From: Effrenium voratum
Lineage: Eukaryota; Sar; Dinophyceae; Suessiales; Symbiodiniaceae
Direction of reading: 5' to 3'
DNA: 64,000 bases
Assembly: GCA_963377175.1 (NCBI GenBank)
Contig: CAUJNA010001835.1
Location: 500,001 to 564,000 of the forward strand
In this document: positions 32,856 through 43,648 of the stretch, piece by piece
Layout of the letters: every line of letters begins with the position of its first letter
Position numbering within the stretch: position 1 is the first letter of the stretch
Made by a program: the position numbers and the translations under genes
Notes under the pieces: model-generated
What the model saw: the letters and a program-made list of their open reading frames with translations, nothing else
Told to the model about the DNA's origin: nothing
The model's database searches: none

Positions 32856-34531
32856 CTGACGGCTCTCCTGACGGCTTGGTGAAACGTACCCGTGAAGTGG
32901 GGATCGAGGGGAACCAAACGCGAACACCACCATCTTCTTGGATGTTCAAACGTCAGGCAAGTGGGTTATAACCATGGCTATACCTTGGGGGAAGCGGAGT
33001 TCCACTTCCCTATTTCGACACAGACCCATTTACTATATATAATTATATACATGGGAACCCATGGATGTTGTTGATTCAGGGCGGGTGTCCCGGATTGAAC
33101 GGGATGCCTGGAACCCTTGTGGCCCCGACGCATGGCAACCTGGGAATGCGAGTGACTCTTCCACCATTAAGTGGGTCCTCAAAAGGGGCCTCGAGGTCCA
33201 AAACCATCCGTTTTGCCCCCTTCAACGGAGGGTCCCAGGTTTTCATGGTTTAAAGACTTCGGATTTCCTTCAACTTGTTGCCTACTTGCCACATTTCTCA
33301 AGTCATCGCCCCTGAGGCGAGACGTCCAACTTGTTCTTTGCCTTCATTCAGCCAGAGTCTTTGGGCCCTGAGGACCTTTGGATTCTCAGGGCATTCGGAC
33401 GGAGAAAGGGTGTTCGTGCTTGTCTGTGCGTGTGTGTGTTGCAAAGGGTGGCACTACCCATGCATTCTAAAAGCATGTGGTGGCAATGTAAAGAGGTCTG
33501 TTCCCCAAAAAGGCTCACGTTTGCATTTGGAGTAGCAAGACAGTGACTCCTTCAAAAAAGAGCAGGGCACTTTGGCTATGATAGTTCGTGGCAAGGTTCA
33601 CCTATGACTCAGACTTCAAACATGGCTCCTTTTGGCTTGTGAGTCAAATCTGAAACGTGTGCCTGCTTGCAAGTCACCCAACAGAAGTAAACCTTGTTCC
33701 ACAGAGATAACCCTGTAGCTCCTTGGATGGCCTAGCCCTGAGCTTCCAACAACGGAATCCATGACCGATCTCCATTTTACACCCTTGCCCGTTCCCTGGC
33801 AGCTTCTCAGAACCTGTTCAGGTTCCTCTTGTGCGCCAAGCCCGCCCCCAAACAATAGACCCCCGATCTGTCGTTGCAGGCAAAAAGTGCTGAAGCGGTT
33901 TACCCATCAATGGAAGGGAGAGAAACCCAGCAAAACAGGTGGAAATTGATGGCCGGTGACCGAGGCAATCGGCTTGACCATCGAAGGCACTGAAGGAAAA
34001 CTCACTCTAAGAGCAAAGGTGATAAAATGTGATAAATGAAGGGGGAACAAAGACACATCCGGACGCCACCTCCAGGCTAGACATCGATTCTTGAATTGCA
34101 AATGGTTGACCTAGGGCCATATTTCATTGGAGCCCATGAATGCAACGCATTCGCCCCATGCCAAGCCGACCCCATCCTCGGGCTTCGCGATCGGCGCCGC
34201 GCCTGCACCGAATCAATCGGGCTGCAACCAAAAGACAGGGCCGGATCAACGTGTTGCTAAGTGGTTAGCAACCATTTCTTGATGTTGAAAGGGAAACACA
34301 CATCTTCAGAGACAGACCCCAATGTTCGGAAAAACAAATGACTAGAAACCTAAGGTTGTTATTCACGGATCAAACGGCATAGTATTTATCTTGAATCTTG
34401 GGACTGGTGGCTTGCAACGTAGGGATCTCAGTACTTGCTAAGCTAAACACGGTCGCTGAAGCCACCACCCGGGAAGGTTCTTTCGGCACCTTCTTAGAAG
34501 GGGGTCGGAACATCAAGTGTCAAATGATGAC

Positions 34532-34585
34532 CCAATTCTTGTCAAGTGAATCGCTGCTGAGCCGCGAAACCCGGCCGGAACGGCT
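34532..34585 (-). CDS. Possible Ser/Arg-rich exon
   Basis: 18 codons, phase 0 at both ends, acceptor GTTGCAAG and donor GTCATC. The peptide SRSGRVSRLSSDSLDKNW is Ser/Arg-rich. It follows the 317-base exon after an intron of only 110 bases, and the phases agree. RS-like composition would fit an RNA-processing protein but is weak evidence by itself. Confidence 0.35.
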
Positions 34586-34695
34586 CTTGCAACAACGCTG
34601 TTGGGGCATGTTGGAAACAAAACAGACTGGTCGAAACCAGGAACTTGTATCCCAACCAAACATGCGAAATCTGAGACGACGACGAAAAGGTACAC

Positions 34696-35012
34696 AAAGC
34701 CAGCTGGGCGGTCATCGAACTCGTCAATTGATTTGACCTCGACCCGAGTCCGTGACCTTTTAGCCATCCGCTCCCTCGGCTCCTCCGCCACTGCCTCGAA
34801 ACGGAAGTTTAGGGGCTTCAGCCCGCTAATCTCGGTTGCCTTGATGATCCGCTTCTTTCCGTCATCAAACCGGACGGCGATTCCTCCACGTTGACTACAA
34901 TTGTTGATTTCAATGTGGCGGAGATGAACATCCTCATTGAAAGTCAGAGAAACGCTTTGCCGGTCGCTCGCGGCAATCAGCTCAACCCACTCGTGCCGGT
35001 AAATGCCTGGTG
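34696..35012 (-). CDS. Large internal exon (106 codons), beta-rich domain
   Basis: The longest exon here: two bases plus 105 codons, acceptor GAGCAAG, donor GTGTAC. It reads PGIYRHEWVELIAASDRQ, then VSLTFNEDVHLRHIEINN, GGIAVRFDDGKKRIIKATE, LNFRFEAVAEEPRERMA, and closes with VEVKSIDEFDDRPAGF. The alternating strands and the LTF..DVHLRHIEI pattern suggest a beta-sandwich, perhaps like galactose-binding-type folds, but I cannot name the family. The frame is open throughout on a strand where other frames stop. It joins in phase to 35273-35305 upstream. Confidence 0.75.
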
Positions 35013-35272
35013 CTTGCTCGAAATTCATGGGGGTGCTTTGAGGGTACAAAGGTTGGTTTCGAGGACACCAACCGAATACAGCATTTTCAGGGTTCTCCTA
35101 TTTTGACGCACTGCGTCACTATCACACGGGTCCATGGAATCTTGTTTAGTTTCCGGCATCCTTTGCAAATCACATCTATCCCCTCCTATCTCCCCAGCAA
35201 CAGTGAAGTGCAAAACACACGAGCCTTGTGATCGGTCTTACGTTGTTGATGTTCCGCGGACCGTTGTTTTAC

Positions 35273-35305
35273 TCTTAGCGTCTCGGGCATTCCGGCGCTC
35301 CGCAA
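35273..35305 (-). CDS. Small internal exon
   Basis: Two bases, ten codons and one base; acceptor AAATAAG, donor GTAAAAC. It gives AERRNARDAK. The leftover base plus the two starting bases of the next exon make a threonine codon, leading straight into PGIYRHEWVEL. The phase match and the good donor support it despite its size. Confidence 0.4.
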
Positions 35306-36842
35306 CTTATTTGGCTAGGCTTAGACGTTGGTGCTGCACAGAATCCTTTTTGGCACTGCACACGGTTGGCCATCAACACGGATATGTCTTATTTTGAGTG
35401 GATACCTTTTGCCTTTTGTGTGTGTGGCTTTTGAAAGGAAATCAAAAGGAAAGCAGCCACCCACTTTTGGGGTCCCCAAAAAAGACACAGCCACTTCGCC
35501 GACTGATGACCGGAAACTTCGATTGGTAGCTGGGCAAGGTCCTAGACGGCGATTCGCCACGCCTTCGATCCATGGAAGCCGAAAGTAGATGGCCTTGGTA
35601 AAAAGAATGGAACTAATCTAAAGCGGTGGAACCCATCTATTTCTAACCAAGCTAACCTATACCTGTTTGGTGGTGACTTCAAAATGGAAACATTTTGGAA
35701 ACCGACCTGGGAAATGGAAGCTAGCAAGCCCATCCCTCGTCGGAAGCGCTGGCCAGCCTTCCCTGCGCTGCTTAAAAGGCCGAGCCTGCAGGGAGCCACT
35801 GGCAAGCTGCAGGGGAGGCATTTAAAGGGAAAAGGAAGCCAACCATAGGGAGCACACATTTTGAGAGATCCCCAGCTAGTAAATTATTGTATATGCGGCA
35901 GCGCCTGCCTCGGCCAGTTTCAAAAGAGCCGCAAGAGCAATGCGGACCCCTCCAACATTGTGTTTCGGACCCCAAATTGGCTGGTTTTTCCTTACGGTTT
36001 CCCACGGACCCGTCTGGACAAATCACCGAGAGGACAGGTGCGTCTAAACCCTGGTTTGTTTGAAATTTGGGTGGGTCCCCCCCTTCTCGTCTTCAAAGTG
36101 ACCATCTGCAAATTGCGCAATCATTCCAAAACCTGACACGAAATGGATCCCCCCAGCAAGGCGGCATCATGGTGACCTCGTTTTAGTCCCAAAGCTTATA
36201 CCATCAACTTGGAATTGGTGCCAAGAATAAGTCACCCACAAACCTTGAACAGGAGGAGGTTAAACATCATAAGCCCCTGCTTCTGGGAAGCGCTCATGTC
36301 CCTTCCAGAGGAACTATGCCACAACCTAGTGACAATTGACCGAAACTCGTGTGCTGTTTTGCGTCCTGTGAGCTCCCAAGCAGGGGCAGGGGTGAGGGGT
36401 GGGCTTCCCTTTGGTCATGTAATCCTAAAATCCCGTCTAACATAAAAATACATCTCATAGCCCAGGGGCCAAAAGAGAATAACTTCGCCGTGACTGACTT
36501 GCCCAAACCCTGAAATCACAGGTGCTCACACAGTTTGGGTTTCCAATGAAACAGTGCAACCACAGTTTGGGTTTCCAATGAAACAGGGTTCCCTACAAGC
36601 CTCCTTGCAACTCTGGAATAGGGAAAGGCAAAGCTGGTGATGATTGAAGCCACACAGGCAAAACATTGACCCTTGGTTGCCAAGCCAGGGAACGTTCTGC
36701 TGACGATCTTGGCCTTTCATGGACCCTGTGTTCCGCTTTTTTTAGGGTTGCCCTTCTTCTCTTGCCATATTTTGGGCATCCGTCCCTCCTCTTTCCGGCC
36801 CATGCCCGAAAACTGGGTCTTTTTCGTATGTTTTTCCCGGAC
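35306..36842. other. Intron-like stretch
   Basis: No exon supported. It has a 32-base direct duplication at 36529-36586 and scattered AACC/GGTT-rich repeats. Confidence 0.5.
36529..36586. repeat. Tandem duplication, period 32
   Basis: CACAGTTTGGGTTTCCAATG and the following AAACAG occur identically at 36529 and 36561, separated by six bases. Confidence 0.9.
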
Positions 36843-37005
36843 CCACGGGACCGAGCGAGACCAATGCGCGCCCAATCGAGCGTCAGCGATCGAGCGCGCC
36901 TCAGTGACATCCACCAGCGCCTCGAAGCCCGGCCGAAACCCGGGGATGCGCGGAAGTTTTGCTGGAAAAATCTGCAGACGCAGACCCGGAGCCTCGAAAA
37001 AGTCC
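36843..37005 (-). CDS. Internal exon, unknown protein
   Basis: One base plus 54 codons; acceptor AATTTTCAG with a pyrimidine tract, donor TGG|GTCCGG. It reads DFFEAPGLRLQIFPAKLPR, IPGFRPGFEALVDVTEARS, then IADARLGAHWSRSVPW, a globular-looking mix of hydrophobic and charged residues. The other minus frame (183 aa open) is equally G/C-ending but Arg/Trp/Ser-heavy, as antisense translations tend to be; the plus strand is open too. Chosen on composition and on phase with the exon at 37460-37482. A donor nine bases earlier (GTCCCG) is possible. Confidence 0.6.
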
Positions 37006-37459
37006 CTGAAAATTGTGGCTGTTGCCCCAACAAGTTGGGGTGAATTGTGTTTTTTTGTTTGTTTCTTAATCTTTCGGGTTGGTTGGGGGTTTTGGTATCC
37101 AGTGGAGATAGATTCGCTATAAAACGAGCAGGAGGGAATAACAAGATTCTTATATCAGCAAATTGGAATGTTGGTCTTTTTCAGGGCCCGAGATGCTTAG
37201 GGTGCGAAAGAACCCCCGGCGACGTCGTAATATGCCCAATTCGATCTGGGTGTCCCGTTTTAGCGGGGATCCTGCACTGGGAAAAAAATATAATCTGCAG
37301 CATCTCCTTTTCGCAGACCGTTTTTGGGTTCCAATCTAAGCATCTTGGGGCCTCAAAAAGGGCTGTTTTGAAGTTTTGAAGCCCATTCAATGCAGGGCCC
37401 CATGATGCTTGGGGCATGCAACATGTGTAGGGGGAGTAACTTTATTACACGCAAACAAC

Positions 37460-37482
37460 TCGCAGCACGCGGCGAGCGCCGT
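37460..37482 (-). CDS. Weak microexon candidate
   Basis: 23 bases (TALAACC plus two bases) between ATGAAG and a GTTGTTTG donor. It connects the exons at 38212-38299 and 36843-37005 in phase, giving ..TAKKQ-TALAACC-E-DFFEAP... A second donor (GTAATA) eleven bases later breaks phase. It sits beside a 16-base tandem duplication at 37484-37515. Confidence 0.25.
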
Positions 37483-38211
37483 CTTCATAGCTCCTTCTTC
37501 ATAGCTCCTTCTTGGACCTTCACGGCCCACTCCCCTCCCCTTCCTACATCCATGTAAATATGTCGGGTGTCTTTTTGGAGGCAACCCCCCTGTTTGTGGG
37601 TTTCAGGGGACACCAATCGGACCCCCCCCCCCACCCATTTGTACTTGCCCAAAGCCTTTGTTGCTGAAACCCAGATCTGCGTTTTGTTGCTGCATTTCAC
37701 CCGTGGGTTTCTCGAAAAAGAAAAACAAAACCTGGCCATTGCCCCCGATGCGTAAAAGAAACAACACACTTCCATCAAACATCACGTGACCAAAAGGAAG
37801 CCCATGTCCATATGATCCAAAAGGTAATGCATCCGTAACTCAAGGGACACCGGGTTGTTCTTTTTGAGGGTATCATACGGCACCCATGGTGCCCTTAAAA
37901 AGCACCAGGAAACACCAATGGTTGCTTTCCCTTCGAACGAGGGGTATTCTGCAAACTTGGTGCTTCGTTGATCCCTTTACTCTTGAACTTTTGGTTGTGG
38001 GTGTGTCCTTTTTGACTCGAAATGGTCCAAGGGGAAAGTAAAAGGTGAAAGGTCGGCTTTGGGAAAGCGAGCAAATCCGATTTTGAGACAAACCCATACG
38101 CCATAGATAATCCAGCACTCGCAAAGTCTAAAAGCCTGCGGGCATGGCTGGGACCCGCCAGGGAAAAAAGATACACTCGCCCAGGCGACGCGATATTCAT
38201 GCCCCTGGCAC

Positions 38212-38299
38212 CTGCTTCTTTGCAGTAACGCGTCTGGCCTCGACAAGCGCAAGCGTCAAATGGCAGCAAACCCCATGGCGTGTTGCCTCAAAAGAAGCC
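38212..38299 (-). CDS. Internal exon, unknown protein
   Basis: One base plus 29 codons; acceptor AGGGGTAG, donor CAG|GTGCCA. It reads ASFEATRHGVCCHLTLALVE then ARRVTAKKQ, with a hydrophobic centre and a basic end. It ends in phase 0. The phase joins 39588-39632 upstream and 37460-37482 downstream. Confidence 0.5.
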
Positions 38300-38485
38300 C
38301 TACCCCTCCAAATATCCGCTTGCTTTGTATTCTGACAAACCTCGCGATGGTAAGGACCTACTTTTTTAGGGGTTGACATGATACCGTTGAAATTCTTTGA
38401 GATCCTTGGAGCCTTGGAGCGAGTACTTGTCCAGCGAAAACATTGCCCTGTGACCCGAGGAGAAAAATGGGCACTTGCGGAGGGG

Positions 38486-38610
38486 TCCTGAGCGAATGCA
38501 ACAAACAAAAACATGGAAGACAAAGGGTCTCTCGAGCAGCAACAACATGGTCCTGAGCGACTGCAACATGGAATAAAAAGGGTCGCTCGAGCAGTTGCAC
38601 AACTTGTTCA
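38486..38610. repeat. Tandem duplication, period about 65
   Basis: TCCTGAGCGA(A/C)TGCAACA and later AAAGGGT(C)(T/G)CTCGAGCAG occur twice, the units starting at 38486 and 38551. Confidence 0.75.
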
Positions 38611-39587
38611 AACCTGATTCGGCGCAGGGAACCAGAACAAGGTTGCTTGAGTCTAAATATGATATGATACAATCCTTTGCCCCAATCCTGCTCAGGGTTC
38701 CACTGAGCAACTCCAACTCAGGGTACTTAGGTGATCTGGAGGCATAGCTCATTGCTTTGCAAAAATAAAAGATGGACACAAAAGCGAATAACTACTATAA
38801 ATGTCCATTCAAAACAACACCAACAAAAATAACCTCCAAAAAGACATGGCCTAACGGCCGAAAGGCTGTCAGTAAGGGCAAACTCTGGCAATGTGCCTGG
38901 CTTGACAGGATGCCACACTTAGACCTCCCAGCAAAAATACTAGCTGAAAGAACAAAACGGAAGAAATCCAAAAAGACAAACTGGAAGACACCAAAAAGGT
39001 GAAAATGAATGGACGCAAACCAAAAAGGTAAAACGCAAAAGGTGACTCAAGTCTTGGCAATGCATCTGGGAAATGGTTGCCAATCCCGTTCATACCTTGC
39101 AGGCTTGTCATGTCTTCTATGGAATGAGATGCCCTTTGGGCCCATATTCCACACTGGGCGTCCAGAAAGCAGGGTGTTAATCCCCTGTGTGAGGTCGTTT
39201 TGGAGGCATGTGTAAGCAACCTCCTTTGGTCTTCCCTTCGAAAAAGCGGAGCAGAGGCTGGTTGACAACTTTAATTGCCTATGGCTTGACCAATAGGTTT
39301 TTGCTTCCCTTCCGTTCAACAAGCTCTTTGCCCAAGCCTGCTTGGATGTTCAGCCCACTTAGCAACTCTGATCATAGCATGGTAAGGGGACTAGCCCACC
39401 CCGAGTTGTAACCATGCCGAGTGCTTCCATTACCACTAAACTATGGCTTGTAATTAATTAGGGGGAACCATCATGAAAAACCTAAAGCTCAGAAACCCTG
39501 GATACCTAGAGCGGAAACTGGATGCACTGCGCACTGCGCTACTAACTCAGAGGGTCAAACATCCCAGCCGCTTTTGTCCACGCAAAC

Positions 39588-39632
39588 GGGATCCCCGGCC
39601 GCCGCCGCAGCCAAAGCCCGCAAGCGATGTGT
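39588..39632 (-). CDS. Possible small exon
   Basis: One base, 14 codons and two bases; acceptor GTGCGCAG, donor GTTTGCG. It reads HIACGLWLRRRPGI; 12 of 14 codons end in G or C. The phase joins the exons at 42446-42515 and 38212-38299. The plus strand over the same bases reads SPAAAAAKARKRCVC with a possible CAG acceptor, so the strand is not certain. Confidence 0.3.
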
Positions 39633-39654
39633 CTGCGCACACATGACAAGTGCT

Positions 39655-39810
39655 TTGCCCCAAAACTGGAAGGTTTACCAAAAACTTCCAAAGCTGTGTG
39701 GCTTACCCCCAAAAAACTGGGTGCTTCACCCCCAAAGCTGGGTAGTTTACCCGACTGGATGTTTACCCCAAAACTCGGCGAAATGTCTACCCCAAACTGG
39801 GTGGTTTTTG
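39655..39810. repeat. Degenerate tandem repeat
   Basis: Units like TTTACCCCCAAAACTGGGTGG recur five or six times with period near 20-27 bases and many substitutions. Confidence 0.65.
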
Positions 39811-42220
39811 CGAGTTGGCGAGGCGGTACCTTGAATCCAAGCGCGTGGGAAAAACTCGTACCTTAGCCGAGAGTTCGGACACACTAATTTTGGTTGCCTC
39901 CAAAAAATGTGTTTTGCCTTTAAAATTGGGTTCGTTCCATGCGAGGGCACGGATCGGCTACGATTGGCCCAGGTGTTGAAACCAACCTCAAAAGCAGGGT
40001 CTGGGACACCCGAAGCTACGGTGTCAGCTTTTCGACACAGACGGAGCTGGAGGAAGTTGGATGATGTGTTTCGGGTATTCCCGCTATTGAGAGGATCCCC
40101 TTGTAAAGCAGCTGGTTTTCGATGTACCTGGACCCTCAAACCGTCCTTAAAACATGGGTTGTTGATTGCCCCAAATTTATGGGACGAGGTCCCTTTGCTA
40201 TGGGTAGTTTGAGGGTTGAGGTATCATGTAAGGAACCCTGTTCAAAGTGCACTTTAGAAAAGGTGGCGGCGAGCCAAGACATCTTAGGACTGTGCCACCA
40301 GCCGAATCGTTTTTTGCCTGCTATGTTCCTTTACCTTGTCCTCCAACTGTTTCATTGCTAGACCTAACTTACCTTTTTGTGTAAAGTCGGGCGATACAAC
40401 TTCGAACCCATCTGGAGAGGTTTTCAGAACCATTCCAAATCTTGACCGAGGGCTTGCCTTTCTGGTTTCCCAGACACTCCTGAAAGTCGCGAACCTAGAC
40501 CCGGCCAGATAGGCTGTCTCCAAGCGGAGTGAGGGTTTTTGGTTGGGCGAACAAGATCAGATTCAGGTCATCAGTCCCGTCTCTACTGCGCCATGTAAGT
40601 TGGACAACGTTTGCCATGCGCTGACTAATCCTTCCAAAAAGGGAAGAATGTACAGTGGTCGTTTCCTGGGTGTACAATACCCAAGCTCATTCCCTCTAGC
40701 GAAAAAGGCGTTCACTGGGTCCTTCTCCCTTGGCTCCCTGCCTCGCTGTCGCCAGTCATTCCACAGAACTCAGCACATGCGGAGCCGGGAGCAGTCAGGC
40801 AAAGGTGTCTTGCTTAAACTCGTTCGTCCTGCGCTTAAACCACGCGGCGTCCAAAAAGATTAGCACTTGTATGTGTGTATATATGCATGTGTACATACAT
40901 ATATATATATATGTATATGTACATAGTATATCGGATATATCTGAAGTAGGAATCATGCTTGGGTCGGAAGGTATCTTAGGGTATGTATCACAATCAGGAA
41001 CCATGGCAACTCCAGTTGGACCATTCCAAACACTCTATTTAGGCGATATCCGCCTGCGTTTTCCCGGCCATCATGGACCACCACATTTCTCCAGTTTCCA
41101 AATAGATTCTGAAACGAAAAGCGTGTTGTTTTTTGCCTGGAGTCTCCATGACCCTTTAAAATTCAAGATCCTGTTTTGGACTGGACATGAAAACACCTCA
41201 GGTCAATACTTGGCGAAAATTGACACGATAGCTGATGTTATTGAAGACGTTCCAGCAAATATGAGCAGGCATTTTCTTACATGAAGCTCAGCCGTACAAC
41301 AGGAAAGCAAGGCACAGCAAAGCTTCGAATTGAAAGGACCAAGTGGATCCTTTTTGACACTCCAAACATCGTTTGGCTAGAACATTGAGGGAACAACTTT
41401 GGGCTCTGTGTACCTTTTGCATTTCTCCTTTCATGGTGGAAGAAAAACACAAAGCACATTCGGCTGCATACGAGGGTTTTGGCATGCTGCGTGTTGTAGT
41501 AGCAGTTTGTGTTGTTGTGGGGAGGACTTGGCTGTGAGGGCAACCAAACCAAGGAGGGACACCCCCATTTGGGTGTGATTTTTTGTTTGATTCACCAAAA
41601 AAGGGACTTCCGGACAAACCAGCGCGCGAGAAACCTCGGGCCAATGGCCCTGAGGTCCCTAAAATTTGGGATCAGTAGCCGATTCACATTGGGCGTGCGA
41701 TCAGGCTATGTTCCTCAACCCTAAGCATCGAACAGACCCTTTTAAGGATAACCAAAAGGAAAGTCACTTGTCTTTCTTCTGGTAACTGTCTAGTGAGCAG
41801 GCTTCAAATGGGCCGGCGTCTGAGTCACAATCAAACCTACACCGCCAGTGTCCTGCCCGAAACCATGTAAACTCGGAGATGCGCACCAATGTATGGTTCT
41901 AGAATGTTTCTTATGTGGCTCTCGTCAGTTTCCCTCACCTGTCCCAAAACAAAATATATCAGCTCGGTTTGCCGAAGTCTCGAGAAGTTGATACTCAAAT
42001 GAAAACCACCATAAAGCAAATAAACCAAAAAGCAAACTGGTCCGCTGATACAACGGATGCCCGAATTGCAAGTAAAGCAACCGCATCCAACCACACAACT
42101 GCGGCGTGACCAACTGCTGTTTAATTGCAGGATGTCCCTTCTTCTCCAGCACATCCAAACAACTCAGAGAGCAAATGCAGGCTACGAGCATCTCCTCGTT
42201 CCCTTTGTCAGCTTACCTTT

Positions 42221-42300
42221 GGTGGTTTGGAGTCCGGAAGGGTCAACCCCGGAAATGGCTCAAGTATGTTCAAATCCAAACCACCGGGATCCAAACCACC
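42221..42300. repeat. tRNA-like repeat (family F)
   Basis: GGTGGTTTGG at the left pairs perfectly with CCAAACCACC at 42276 and again at 42291. GTTCAAATCC, a B-box-like motif, precedes the first. The doubled right end suggests a small duplication inside the element. Confidence 0.5.
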
Positions 42301-42445
42301 AACCTGACGGGTTACCCCAGCAAACACCTCCCTTTGAGGACCCAAAAAAAACAAGACTGATTGACTCATGACCCTTCCAGGCTCATTCCCCAAACCGGGT
42401 TCCAAACCGCCGACCCCATCTGATCATTTCATCCATGGCTTGCAC

Positions 42446-42515
42446 CTCCCTGAGGCAGCGGCTGGCGCACACCCGCGGCAAAGACGTGCCAAGTGGGTGG
42501 ATTGTTTTGCCAGCT
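42446..42515 (-). CDS. Internal exon, Cys/Ala-rich
   Basis: Two bases, 22 codons and two bases; acceptor CTCCTTTTGAG, donor GGGAG|GTGCAAG. Phase from 42833-42933 selects LAKQSTHLARLCRGCAPAAA then SG. Two other minus frames and one plus frame (LAHTRGKDVPSGWIVLPALK, with a GTGAGA donor) are also protein-like, so strand and frame rest mainly on the phase match. Confidence 0.45.
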
Positions 42516-42832
42516 CTCAAAAGGAGCCGAGAGGATGTGAGAAAACAGAACAGTCACAGTTGGTTGCTTTAAAAGGCGAGTCACAAAAGCCGCACGCATT
42601 TTGGGGGGGCTCCCGAAGTTTATGAAAAACCACGTGCAAGACGGATGTCGCAACAGATCACCATGCTACTTTCTAATCGGACGCCAGCAGGATTACAAGC
42701 AGTGTTGAATTCCGGACCACTGCATATGCATGAGTTACAAGGCTTCCCAGCAACACCTGCAACGTATCAAAGCGACATCCTCAAAATACCGTGCAAGTGT
42801 TGGTTCAACTTCAAACCACAAACAAACATCAC

Positions 42833-42933
42833 CTTGATTTGCCCGGACTCCCTGGGGGAAGGGGGGATGCGGGGTTCGTGCCGCACGATCTGTCTTGAGA
42901 TGCTCTGCGCGCGCGGCGATTTTCCCCCAGTTC
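42833..42933 (-). CDS. Internal exon, unknown protein
   Basis: One base, 33 codons and one base; acceptor CAACTCAG, donor CAAG|GTGATG. It reads NWGKIAARAEHLKTDRAAR then TPHPPFPQGVRANQ: a helix followed by a proline-rich turn. It needs an upstream exon for its first codon, which must lie in 42.9-43.5 kb and was not found. First recognisable exon of the gene to the left of gene R. Confidence 0.6.
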
Positions 42934-43557
42934 CTGAGTTGGCGGGGGGGACGGGGAAGTCTTCCAAAAAAGTTTAACATCCCATCGAATTGTGGCAGTG
43001 TGGGGCCCACCCCAAGTAGTGCCCTCTTCTTCACAGTACGTAGACAATGCCGGGATGCCCAAGCAAACCGCAAGTGTTCAGGAAAACCTGAAAACCGACC
43101 AACCAACTTGCATTGCTACTGGCTTTCAACTCTCCTTGGCCATCCTCCCACAGGCTGACATGGTGTCTGACAGTTCGCGCCATCCTCCCGCCCCCATGCT
43201 ACTTGACAAGGGACCTCAAGGGAAAAGTGGTATTGTCCTCCACTGGGTGCACCAAAAAAAAGGTGGCGTACACATAAACCAGCCCCATGTTAGGGTGCCC
43301 TCAAACCAAAACACCCCCTCTCACAGGTGCCGTGAAGTCTTCCCGTTTGAAGGATGCCCAGGCAGCACATTGGCTGTAAAGGACTCCGATCTTTCTTGAC
43401 GCTCGGCACCCCTTTGGTGTGGGTTTGAAAAGGAAAACCAAGGGAAAACCTCATTTCGGGGGGGGGGGGGGTCTATAGGAAAAACTGCAATACGGCTATA
43501 CCCGCCAAAGTACTCATGGCTAGGCGAACTGCCTGAAATCAACTTGAATCTGGTGTC
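42934..43557. other. Spacer between two minus-strand genes
   Basis: This should hold the 3' untranslated end of gene R and the start of the next gene. I could not identify a start codon, a spliced-leader acceptor or a polyadenylation signal. A G run sits at 43459-43471. Confidence 0.4.
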
Positions 43558-43648
43558 TTAGATGCCGCAAGTTTCCCTAGGCTTCTGGGCTTCAGATGCT
43601 ATGGCACTTGCCCCCGTAGCACTTGCAGGTCTTTCGGCTGCGGTGTCC
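43558..43648 (-). CDS. Gene R, terminal exon with stop codon
   Basis: One base plus 29 codons and a TAA. The acceptor TTTAATCTTCAG has a good pyrimidine tract. It reads DTAAERPASATGASAIASEA then QKPRETCGI and stop, an Ala/Ser-rich disordered tail typical of a C terminus. The phase joins 44127-44212, completing a glutamate codon. The plus strand here is also open (MPQVSLGFWASDAMALA) after a CTTAG, but with weaker codon bias. Confidence 0.6.

Larger units (their letters stand above)
29234..34170. other. Introns and unassigned sequence, 29.2-34.2 kb
   Basis: Outside the exons listed, this stretch has no supported gene. A protein-like patch at about 29390-29440 (PGMRVRALCSDAARDL, minus) has a plausible acceptor but the wrong phase for the KH exon and is not called. 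A family A fragment lies at about 33190-33240 and TATATA sequence at 33030. Confidence 0.45.
37006..42445. other. Introns and repeats, 37.0-42.4 kb
   Basis: Apart from the small exons listed, this 5.4-kb stretch has a C run at 37621-37634, a 65-base tandem duplication at 38486, a degenerate CCCCAAACTGGGTGG repeat at 39655-39810, TATATA sequence at 40865-40925, a family A end at 41719 and a tRNA-like repeat at 42221. Exon-like patches at 40010-40046 and 40716-40768 were not accepted. Confidence 0.45.

Noticed and set aside
34171..34221. Arg/Ser-rich minus exon (ARRRSRSPRMG)
   Set aside because: The acceptor TTGCAG is good, but no open frame is compatible with the preceding exon except one that stops after two codons.
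36593..37144. 183-codon minus frame over the 36.9 kb exon
   Set aside because: Arg/Trp/Ser-heavy and in a different register from the reading that fits phase and amino-acid make-up.
40010..40046. Small minus exon LRLCRKADTVAS
   Set aside because: Good CTCCAG acceptor and GTGTCC donor, but it cannot be joined in phase to the surrounding exons without a stop.
40716..40768. Minus exon candidate (FCGMTGDSEAGSQGRRT) opposite a plus candidate (EKGVHWVLLPWLPASLSP)
   Set aside because: Both strands have plausible splice sites and neither fits a neighbour; undecidable by eye.
42368..42625. Plus frame LPEAAAGAHPRQRRAKWVD
   Set aside because: Protein-like but overlapping an exon that fits phase on the minus strand; kept only as an alternative in the exon entry.
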